Assembly: GCA_902469555.1 (NCBI GenBank)
Contig: CABRDB010000015.1
Span: 1-21,912 of the forward strand
Length of the DNA stretch: 21,912 bases
From: an uncultured Collinsella sp.
GTDB taxonomy: Bacteria > Actinomycetota > Coriobacteriia > Coriobacteriales > Coriobacteriaceae
Direction of reading: 5' to 3'
In this document: piece after piece, positions 1 to 6,795 of the stretch
How the letters are laid out: every line of letters begins with the position of its first letter
Position numbering within the stretch: position 1 is the stretch's first letter
Program-made: the position numbers and the translations under genes
The notes under the pieces: model-generated
Told to the model about the DNA's origin: nothing
What the model saw: only the letters and a program-made list of their open reading frames with translations
Database searches by the model: none

Positions 1-128
1 ATCTACTACGTTTAGTCCCTTACCCCCAACCATGCTAAAAAACGCGAAAACAAAACCGCAGGTAGTACGCCTGCGGTTTTGTTCAAAATGAAGGTATGGT
101 CAGGGGTACCGAGTCAAACGTAGTAGAT
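1..128. repeat. Large imperfect palindrome with central perfect hairpin
   Basis: ATCTACTACGTTT at 1-13 is exactly mirrored by its reverse complement at 116-128. The middle holds a perfect 14-bp stem (AACAAAACCGCAGG at 49-62 against 70-83) with a 7-nt loop. The two symmetry centres (64.5 and 66) nearly coincide, and the arms between also match partly (TACCCC at 21-26 against GGGGTA at 103-108). The central hairpin has A and T tracts on its two sides, so it could terminate transcription in either direction, perhaps of a gene left of the window. The full extent suggests a mobile or structural repeat rather than a simple terminator. Confidence 0.7.
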
Positions 129-313
129 GGGCCGGTTTCGTGGCGGGCACCGTCAAATGATCCCCCGGGGACTGAGGGAAACGGGTCATTTTGGTTCCAC
201 GAGGCTTGCGGAGGCGCTCGTACAGGGCCGTCCGAAAAAACTATGCCGGTTTACGGGGCCGGATTCCGAATCCCCAACCATGCCGATATCTGTGAAAATA
301 AAACCGCAGGTAG
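24..313. repeat. Direct repeat pair, 42 bp, offset 248
   Basis: Bases 24-65 and 272-313 form a gap-free direct repeat. CCCCAACCATGC is identical in both copies, the next 10 bases differ, and GAAAACAAAACCGCAGGTAG recurs as GAAAATAAAACCGCAGGTAG with one difference. The second copy keeps only the left half of the hairpin seen in the first. This suggests partial duplication or insertion of related palindromic units in this gene-free stretch. Confidence 0.65.
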
Positions 314-388
314 ACGAGCTGTCATTTTGCAGAAAACGCGGGTATGGATGGGGGTCCTGAGTTTAGCCCCGTAAACCGGCATAGTTTT
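237..388. repeat. 23-bp perfect inverted repeat enclosing 106 bp
   Basis: Bases 237-259, beginning AAAACTATGCCGG, are the exact reverse complement of 366-388. The enclosed 106 bp contains the second copy of the CCGCAGGTAG direct repeat. A further CTATGCCGGGGCGG appears at 421-434, so the CTATGCCGG end occurs three times in the region. Together with the other repeats this accounts for most of the 449 bases before the first gene. No credible coding sequence is present, and no clear terminator for the minus-strand regulator is visible other than these palindromes. Confidence 0.65.
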
Positions 389-449
389 GAAATGGCATTA
401 AATCGGTTACAGTCATTTTGCTATGCCGGGGCGGTTGGCCGTTGGGAAA

Positions 450-1079
450 TTACCCTCGCAGGTAGGCGATGGCGATTTGGGTGCGGTTACGTAGTCCCAT
501 TTTGGCGAGGATTGAGCTGATGTGGTTGCGCACCGTGCCTTCTCCCATATAAGCCGTGGCGGCAATCTCCTTGTTATCGAGGCCGCGGGCGATGAGCTCG
601 GCGACTTCGAACTCGCGGTCGGTCAGGCTGGCAAAGGCGGCGGGCTGGCGAGGCGTGTCCGCCTTGTTACCCATCCCGCCAAAGTCAACATCCTCGATCG
701 CCTTGCCTTCGAGCACGCGTTTGCCGTCCATGACCTGCGACAACGCTGGCGGAATAGCGGCGACATCGGTTTTGATCAGGTAACCGCGGGCGCCCAGCTT
801 GAGTGCCGACACAATGTATTCGTCATCCGAGAACGTCGTCAGAAACACGACGCGTGCCGCGGGGTCGTGCTCGAGGATCTCGCGGGCCGCCGAAAGCCCG
901 TCGCGCCCCGGCATCTGAATGTCGAGCAGCGCGATGTCGGGCGCATGCTCGGTGTAGAGTGCCACCGCGTCGTTGCCGTCGGCGCCGGTTCCCACCACTT
1001 CGATCTGTGGCTGGGCGCCCAGGATTATCTTGAGCGAATCGACCACCAAGCGGTCGTCGTCGACAACAATGAGCCTCAT
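450..1079 (-). CDS. NarL/LuxR-family response regulator
   Basis: This 209-residue two-component response regulator has the standard receiver plus DNA-binding layout. The receiver (about residues 1-118) shows the acidic pocket D8/D9, the phosphoacceptor D53 in LLDIQMPG, the switch threonine T81 and the conserved K103. A LuxR-type helix-turn-helix follows (about 150-207: LTDREFEVAELIARGLDNKEI, then TVRNHISSIL). Its start codon overlaps the stop of the upstream histidine kinase (ATGA), which indicates translational coupling and a cognate pair. The divergent ABC exporter starting at 2421 is the most likely target, as is common for such pairs, but that is inference from position. Family and start are secure; the signal sensed is unknown. 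Confidence 0.93.
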   Translation of the reverse strand: MRLIVVDDDRLVVDSLKIILGAQPQIEVVGTGADGNDAVALYTEHAPDIALLDIQMPGRDGLSAAREILEHDPAARVVFLTTFSDDEYIVSALKLGARGYLIKTDVAAIPPALSQVMDGKRVLEGKAIEDVDFGGMGNKADTPRQPAAFASLTDREFEVAELIARGLDNKEIAATAYMGEGTVRNHISSILAKMGLRNRTQIAIAYLRG

Positions 1080-2221
1080 CGGGCCTCATCTCCTTGCTGT
1101 TTGGGGACGGTGGCAAACACGCGCCAGCCGCCGACGCCGGCGCGCGGGCCGGCGGTGAAGGTGCCGCCAAGCGCCTCAACACGCTCGCGCATGGAGCCGA
1201 GCCCCATGCCTTCTGCGACGTTGCTGCTGCTCGCCGGGGTCGCGTCCGCGCCATCATCGGTAACGATGAGCTGGTAAAACGACGGATGCTCCATGCACCG
1301 CACAGTAATGGTTTTGGCATGGGCGTGGCGCATGGCGTTGGAAAGCGCCTCGCGCAGCACCGCCGTAAAGCAGTTGGCGACGTTGGCGGGCGCATGCTCG
1401 GCCAAAACCTCAAGCTCAACCTGCGGACCGCTGTCCGAGCGTGCGCCTTCAACGATGCGTTCGAGCCGCACGGAGAGGTTGGTCGCATTGTCGTTGAGCG
1501 CGTGGACGCTGGTGCGCACAAGCTGGAGCGCCTCGTCAACCGTGCGTTTGACGTCGGCGAAATCGGCGGCGATGCCGGGCTCGTCGGCGTGGACTACGCG
1601 TAGAGCCTCGGTCTGCAGCGAGGCTCGCGTGAGCTGGTGTCCGACGTTATCGTGGATCTCGCGCGCGATGCGGGCGCGTTCGGCGAGTGTTGCGAGCTCG
1701 ACTTCGTAGTCCTGGCGGTCGGCGAGGTCGCGGTTGCGTGCCTCGAGTGCCAGGGCGCGTTCTTGCAGCTTGTCGCGGGTGCGACGCATGCGTTCCTGTT
1801 CGCGCCCCAGCTGCGCGGTGCGCAGCGACAGCAACGTGGCGGCGACCGAAAGGATGGCGGTTAGCAGCAGCGTTCGGGTGGTGAGCACGCCGCCACGAAG
1901 GTCCGCGACAAGCGCGCAGACAAACACGGCGCCAATCGCCAGTGCGGGCCAGATTCGTTCATGGCGCACGCGTCGCGCGATGTCATAGAAGGCAAGGGGT
2001 GCAAACGGCACAAACGGCGGCACGAAGACGGCCGCGATGATGTAAGCGTAGCTCGCGGCCTCGCTTGCGCGTCGCGTGCGTTCCTCCTGTGCGACTTCGG
2101 CCAGTGAGGTGGCAATAACGCCAAGGCAAAACGCCGCGACCAGGCGAGCATCCACAGCAAGACCCACGGCGGCCGCAATGCAGCACGCCAGCACGATCGA
2201 TTTGTCGAAAAGCCTGTTCAT
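1076..2221 (-). CDS. Membrane sensor histidine kinase (HisKA_3 type)
   Basis: This 381-residue kinase has a hydrophobic N-terminal half (about residues 8-135) with roughly four to six membrane helices and no large extracytoplasmic domain. A short coiled coil follows (about 136-180), then the HisKA_3 dimerisation region with phosphoacceptor H190 in EIHDNVGHQ. The ATP-binding domain carries an N-box (EALSNAMRHAHA, 291-302), a G1 box (DDGAD, 322-326) and a G2 box (GMGLGSMRERV, 338-348). This architecture is shared by DesK-, LiaS- and NarX-like kinases and signals to NarL-type regulators such as its overlapping partner. The frame stays open upstream, but the ATG at 2221 begins the first hydrophobic segment and lies directly behind a TACAAT box, so I chose it. 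The ligand is unknown. Confidence 0.92.
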   Translation of the reverse strand: MNRLFDKSIVLACCIAAAVGLAVDARLVAAFCLGVIATSLAEVAQEERTRRASEAASYAYIIAAVFVPPFVPFAPLAFYDIARRVRHERIWPALAIGAVFVCALVADLRGGVLTTRTLLLTAILSVAATLLSLRTAQLGREQERMRRTRDKLQERALALEARNRDLADRQDYEVELATLAERARIAREIHDNVGHQLTRASLQTEALRVVHADEPGIAADFADVKRTVDEALQLVRTSVHALNDNATNLSVRLERIVEGARSDSGPQVELEVLAEHAPANVANCFTAVLREALSNAMRHAHAKTITVRCMEHPSFYQLIVTDDGADATPASSSNVAEGMGLGSMRERVEALGGTFTAGPRAGVGGWRVFATVPKQQGDEAR

Positions 2222-2227
2222 ACGGGT

Positions 2228-2233
2228 ATTGTA
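2228..2233 (-). promoter_or_regulatory. Candidate -10 box for a leaderless kinase transcript
   Basis: On the minus strand TACAAT lies six bases before the ATG of the kinase gene, so transcription would begin at or next to the start codon. No Shine-Dalgarno sequence is visible before this ATG. No good -35 hexamer is seen 17 bases upstream (CCTCCA). Leaderless messages are common in Actinomycetota, which makes this plausible but unproven. Confidence 0.4.
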
Positions 2234-2420
2234 CGCGAAGCTGCGTGTGGTGGAGGGGCCGCCTGCGCAACCGTGACATTCCTCCCGTGCGGCAGAGCGG
2301 GGGCGTCGGCGGGCCGTACGACCAAGACCTCCACACTCGTGACAAAGCTCACTGGTGCGTGCCGCCCGCTCCTGCGATGATGCAATCGTACCGGGCCGCA
2401 AGCAACAGAAGGGCCGCCTC

Positions 2421-3359
2421 ATGACAGACATCGTCCACGTCGAAAACCTCGTCAAGCGCTACGATGACCTTATTGCGCTCGACCACTTTAACCTGAGCAT
2501 CGCCCCCGGCGAGATCTTTGGCCTGCTGGGCCCCAACGGCTCGGGCAAAACCACGTCCATCAACTGTATCTTGCAGCTGCTTGCCTACGACAAGGGCACC
2601 ATTGAGCTGTTCGGCGAACCCATGACGCCCGCTCGCTACGACCTCAAGCGCCGCATCGGCGTGGTTCCGCAGCAGGTAGCGGTGTTCGACGAGCTCACGG
2701 TGCGCGAGAACATCGACTATTTCTGCAGCCTTTACGTCAGCGACCGCAAGCGCCGCCGTGCGCTGGTAGACGAGGCGATCGACTTTGTCGGGCTGGGCGA
2801 CTTTGCCAAGTTCCGCCCCGGCAAGCTCTCGGGCGGCCTGGCGCGTCGCCTCAACATCGCCTGCGGCATCGCGCACAAGCCCGAGCTCATCTTCTTTGAC
2901 GAGCCCACGGTGGCGGTCGACCCGCAGAGTCGCAACGCCATCCTGGAGGGCATCTGCCGTCTGCGCGACGAGGGCGCCACGGTGGTGTATACCAGCCATT
3001 ATATGGAGGAAGTCGAGCAGATCTGCAGCCGCATCATGATCATGGACGGCGGGCGCGTGCTGGCGCAGGGCACCAACGACGAACTCAAGCGCATGATTCA
3101 GATGGGCGAGAAGATCGTGATCGAGGTCGGCGAGGTGCCGAGTGCGGCGCTCGGTGCCGTCGCGAGCCTGCCGCATGTCCTGGACCTGTCGGCGACGGCG
3201 GGCCAGCTCACGTTTTCGTGCGAGGCGAGCCCGCATAACCTGACGGACATTCTCGATGCGCTGCGCTCGCATGACGTGGCGCTCGGCCGCATTTATTCCG
3301 AACCGCCGACCCTCAACGACGTGTTCCTCGAGATCACCGGCCGCGAGCTGCGCGACTAG
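2421..3359 (+). CDS. ABC transporter ATP-binding protein (exporter, DrrA/CcmA-like)
   Basis: This 312-residue ABC ATPase energises the two membrane subunits encoded directly downstream. It shows Walker A GPNGSGKTT (37-45), Q-loop Q84/Q85, a signature LSGGLARRL (136-144), Walker B LIFFDEP (157-162 region) and the switch histidine H193. The C-terminal extension of about 85 residues, ending in PPTLNDVFLEITGREL, is typical of ABC-2 exporters for drugs, antibiotics or lipids. The Shine-Dalgarno AGAAGGG (2407-2413) sets the ATG at 2421 over an upstream in-frame ATG at 2355. The signature has GLA in place of the usual GQ, a minor departure. It is divergent from the two-component system. Substrate unknown. 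Confidence 0.93.
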   Translation: MTDIVHVENLVKRYDDLIALDHFNLSIAPGEIFGLLGPNGSGKTTSINCILQLLAYDKGTIELFGEPMTPARYDLKRRIGVVPQQVAVFDELTVRENIDYFCSLYVSDRKRRRALVDEAIDFVGLGDFAKFRPGKLSGGLARRLNIACGIAHKPELIFFDEPTVAVDPQSRNAILEGICRLRDEGATVVYTSHYMEEVEQICSRIMIMDGGRVLAQGTNDELKRMIQMGEKIVIEVGEVPSAALGAVASLPHVLDLSATAGQLTFSCEASPHNLTDILDALRSHDVALGRIYSEPPTLNDVFLEITGRELRD

Positions 3360-3368
3360 GGGGCGGTC

Positions 3369-4556
3369 ATGTTCAACACCATCATCACTACGGTCAAGAC
3401 ACTGCTGCGCCGGCCGAGCACGTGGGTCTGGGGCGCTCTCTTTCCCATCGCGCTTTCCACGATGTTCATGTTTATGTTTGCGAACCTCAGCTCCGACGGC
3501 AAGATCGACCCCGTGCCGGTGGCCGTCGTAGCGGATGAGGTCTGGGACGCCTCGACCTTTAAGGGCGTGGCGACGTCGCTTGCCAAGGAAGGCGACGATC
3601 AGCTGCTCGAGATCCACGAGCTCGACGACGCAGCCGATGCGAACCGTGCGCTTAAGGCCGGCGAGGTTGCGGGCATCTATACGGTCGACGACGCAGGCGT
3701 ACCCAAGCTCACACTGCTATCGAGCTACGACAGCTCGCGCGCATCATCGGTGCTCACCGATCGCAGCATCCTGGAGACGGTGGCAAGCTCGTATACACAA
3801 AATGCCGAGCTCATGTCCCAGATTGCCCAGGACAACCCGGCGGCGCTCGCCGACCAAGAGGCGGTTGCGCGCGCCCTGTCGCTCGAGGGCGGCACCCGCC
3901 GCGTAAGCCTGACGCGCACCACGCCCGACGGCACGACCATTTACTACTACGCGCTCTTTGGCCTGGTCGCGATGATGTCTGCCGAGTTTGCCGCTTTGAG
4001 CGTCGTCGACCTGCAGCCCAATCTGTCGGGCCTTGGCGCGCGCCGCTGCGTGGGTGGCCTTTCCAAGACGGCGTCGCTAGCCGGCATCTTTGTCGGCTCG
4101 TGGCTGGTTTCCTTTGCCTCGATGGCGGTTGCGATTGGCTACGTGCGCCTAGTCGTTGGCGTCGACTTTGGCGGGCGCGAGGGGCTGTGCCTGCTGGGCG
4201 GTGCTGCATCCGCGCTAGCCGCCACGGGCCTGGGGCTCTTTGTGGGCACGCTTCCCGTTAAGGGTGGCAAGGCGTCCAAGTCGGGCATCCTCACGGGCTT
4301 TGCCACCACGTGCGCCCTGTTCGCCGGCCTCTACGGCGAGCCGGCGATGGCGCTTGCCGACGACGTCGCCCGCGCCTGCCCGGCCGAGTGCTGGCTCAAC
4401 CCCGTCAAGCTCATCTGCGACATGTTCAATCGCCTGTATTTCTTTGAGGACCTGGGGCCGTTTGCCGTTCGCGCTGGCGCGCTGGTCCTTATGGCGCTGG
4501 TGTTTGTCGCCGCCGCTACGCTGATCTTTGGAAGGAGCCGCTATGAGCACCTTTAA
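3369..4556 (+). CDS. ABC-2 type permease, first subunit
   Basis: This 395-residue membrane protein has the ABC-2 (YhgE/DrrB/CcmB-like) topology. One N-terminal helix (about 18-39) is followed by a large extracytoplasmic region of about 150 residues, then five helices (about 191-213, 236-264, 272-293, 305-323 and 365-387). It starts nine bases after the ATPase stop, and its last 14 bases overlap the start of the second permease, so the three genes form a tight operon. The two permeases have the same layout but differ in sequence, suggesting a heterodimeric pore. The exported substrate cannot be read from the sequence. Confidence 0.88.
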   Translation: MFNTIITTVKTLLRRPSTWVWGALFPIALSTMFMFMFANLSSDGKIDPVPVAVVADEVWDASTFKGVATSLAKEGDDQLLEIHELDDAADANRALKAGEVAGIYTVDDAGVPKLTLLSSYDSSRASSVLTDRSILETVASSYTQNAELMSQIAQDNPAALADQEAVARALSLEGGTRRVSLTRTTPDGTTIYYYALFGLVAMMSAEFAALSVVDLQPNLSGLGARRCVGGLSKTASLAGIFVGSWLVSFASMAVAIGYVRLVVGVDFGGREGLCLLGGAASALAATGLGLFVGTLPVKGGKASKSGILTGFATTCALFAGLYGEPAMALADDVARACPAECWLNPVKLICDMFNRLYFFEDLGPFAVRAGALVLMALVFVAAATLIFGRSRYEHL

Positions 4557-5748
4557 GACCGCGCTTCGCATGGCGCTGGCGCACCCGTTCTACCTGCTCA
4601 TCTATACGGTGTTCATCTCGCTCATGGGCGTATTCATCGCGGCCTCGGTGAGCTGGAACTCGTCGCAGCTTACCGAGTACAAGCCCTACGACACCAACGT
4701 GATTGTGGTCGACCGCGACAATAGCGACCTTTCGCGGGCGCTTACCAAGCATCTGAGCTCACGCTTTGACCTGGTCACGGGCGTCGGCGATGACACGTAC
4801 GACCTTGCGGACGCGCTCTCCAAGAGCAACAGCGCCAAGGGCAGCGCCGACTGCGTGTTCTTTATCCCGGAGGGGTTCGAGGACGACCTGGTCGCGGCTG
4901 CCCGCGCGGGGGAGTCCCTGCCCAAGCTCGATGTGACCTACGGTGCCGGCACCATGGCGGCGGCGCTTTCGTCTGCCGAGGCTTCGCGCTGGATCTCGCT
5001 CGCGGGCGCTGCAGCCGCACTTGAGCCCACTGCCTCCAACGGCGACGTTGCCAAGGCCGCCGAACATGCCGCTGCAAAGCGCGCGGAGGTCCAGATCGAG
5101 CGGGTCAAGGTCGACTCGGCTGCTGCCGCCACGCTCGAGTCGTACTTCAACTTTGGCGCGTACGCGATTATCTCGTCGGTCATCGTATCGGTGGGGTTGG
5201 TGTTCTCGGGCATGAACGAGCCCGAGCGCGTGCGTCGTATGGATGCCGGCCCAATCTCCGAGCGCCAACGTTCGCTTGCCGTGTTTGCCGCCGCCGCCGT
5301 GCTCACCGTCTGCATCTGGTTTGTGTCGAGCATGATGGGCGTCGTGGGCTTTGCCGGCGCGGTCGCCGAGGTCGGCGTGGGCCGTGTGTGCCTGGCACTG
5401 GCGGCGACGTTTGCCCTGGCGTGCACGCCGCTGGCCGTTGGCTTTGCCCTTTCGGGCCTGGGTGCGCGCGAGGAGCTGCTCAATGGCGTGGGCAACCTGC
5501 TCGGCATGCTCATGACGTTTTTGGGCGGCGCTTGGATGCCGCTGTCGCTGATGGGCCCGGCCGTGCAGACCGTGGCGCACTTTGTGCCGACATATTGGGT
5601 GAACGACGCGATCGGCAAGGCGCTCGCGTCGGACCTGACGTCTGCCATGTTGGGCGACATCGCCTGCGACCTGGGCGTCACCGTGCTCTTTGCCGTGGCC
5701 ATCGCCGCCGCAGGCCTGGCCCTCTCACGCACCAAATCCCGCGCCTAG
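4543..5748 (+). CDS. ABC-2 type permease, second subunit
   Basis: This 401-residue protein resembles its neighbour in layout: a first helix at about 15-36, a soluble extracytoplasmic part of about 165 residues, then helices at about 203-224, 246-271, 280-305, 314-336 and 375-395. The Shine-Dalgarno GAAGGAG (4531-4537), five bases ahead, fixes ATG 4543 rather than an in-frame start at 4528. Because that Shine-Dalgarno lies inside the end of the upstream permease gene, translation is probably coupled. The soluble part between helices 1 and 2 is rich in Ala and Asp (about 110-200). It is the last gene of the exporter operon; only repeats follow. Confidence 0.87.
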   Translation: MSTFKTALRMALAHPFYLLIYTVFISLMGVFIAASVSWNSSQLTEYKPYDTNVIVVDRDNSDLSRALTKHLSSRFDLVTGVGDDTYDLADALSKSNSAKGSADCVFFIPEGFEDDLVAAARAGESLPKLDVTYGAGTMAAALSSAEASRWISLAGAAAALEPTASNGDVAKAAEHAAAKRAEVQIERVKVDSAAAATLESYFNFGAYAIISSVIVSVGLVFSGMNEPERVRRMDAGPISERQRSLAVFAAAAVLTVCIWFVSSMMGVVGFAGAVAEVGVGRVCLALAATFALACTPLAVGFALSGLGAREELLNGVGNLLGMLMTFLGGAWMPLSLMGPAVQTVAHFVPTYWVNDAIGKALASDLTSAMLGDIACDLGVTVLFAVAIAAAGLALSRTKSRA

Positions 5749-5767
5749 TCACCTAGTCATCGGGTAC

Positions 5768-5824
5768 TCATTGGGGACAGACTTAAACGACCAAGAGTGG
5801 TCATTGGGGACAGACTTAAACGAC
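5768..5824 (+). repeat. Two direct copies of a 24-bp unit, period 33
   Basis: TCATTGGGGACAGACTTAAA followed by CGAC occurs at 5768-5791 and again at 5801-5824. The shared TCATTGGGGACAG opening recurs a third time at 5828-5840, where it leads into the 18-bp hairpin. The copies belong to the GGGGACAG repeat family scattered through the window. Confidence 0.8.
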
Positions 5825-5830
5825 TAGTCA

Positions 5831-5891
5831 TTGGGGACAGTCTTTGCCGATCGGCTGTTTTGCCGGCTGGGTTGGCAAAGACTGTCCCCAA
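5831..5891. repeat. GGGGACAGTC hairpin, 18-bp perfect stem
   Basis: TTGGGGACAGTCTTTGCC (5831-5848) is the exact reverse complement of 5874-5891, with a 25-nt loop. There is no T-run after the stem, so it is not a standard intrinsic terminator, although it sits just after the exporter operon. A second copy at 9469-9521 keeps the stem with a compensating base-pair change. Confidence 0.85.
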
Positions 5892-5905
5892 CTGCCGGTA
5901 GGAAA

Positions 5906-5980
5906 GGAACGTCCCCAACTGCCGGGTGGCGAAAGAGTGTCCCTAACAGCTAGTCATTTAAGAACGTCCCCAATGACTAG
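5906..5980. repeat. AACGTCCCC repeat block with CTAGTCATT inverted repeat
   Basis: GGAACGTCCCCAACTGCCGG (5906-5925) is followed by GTGTCCCTAAC and then by CTAGTCATT (5950-5958) and AATGACTAG (5972-5980), which flank TAAGAACGTCCCC. The last unit recurs at 9558-9588 and 17988-18016, and the first at 21890-21909. These copies are always between genes. Confidence 0.85.
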
Positions 5981-6073
5981 TCTGAAATAAAATCCAGGCC
6001 TCGCTCCAAAATAGTTCGCCATGGTTTACTATTACGCTCATAAAGTAGTACGAGGCTAACAACGGGGGATACC
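5981..6073 (+). promoter_or_regulatory. Upstream region of the MacB-like operon
   Basis: This AT-richer stretch between the repeats and the next gene should hold the promoter. The best pair I see is TTCGCC (6015-6020) and CATAAA (6039-6044), 18 bases apart, which is weak. TACTA (6027-6031) and TAGTA (6045-6049) form a short inverted repeat that could be an operator. The Shine-Dalgarno is GGGGG at 6064-6068. Confidence 0.3.
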
Positions 6074-6787
<714 letters not shown>

Positions 6788-6795
6788 GCGGCGCC

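Noticed and set aside
96..374. Open frames of 77-92 codons in the left-edge repeats
   Set aside because: They run through inverted and direct repeats, lack a Shine-Dalgarno and show no domain; best read as chance frames.
5768..5840. CRISPR array
   Set aside because: Only two full units with a 9-base gap, no spacers of uniform length and no cas genes; the units belong to a dispersed repeat family.
5831..5891. Intrinsic terminator for the ABC exporter operon
   Set aside because: The stem is strong but has a 25-nt loop and no T-run after it, and the same hairpin recurs elsewhere as part of a repeat block.
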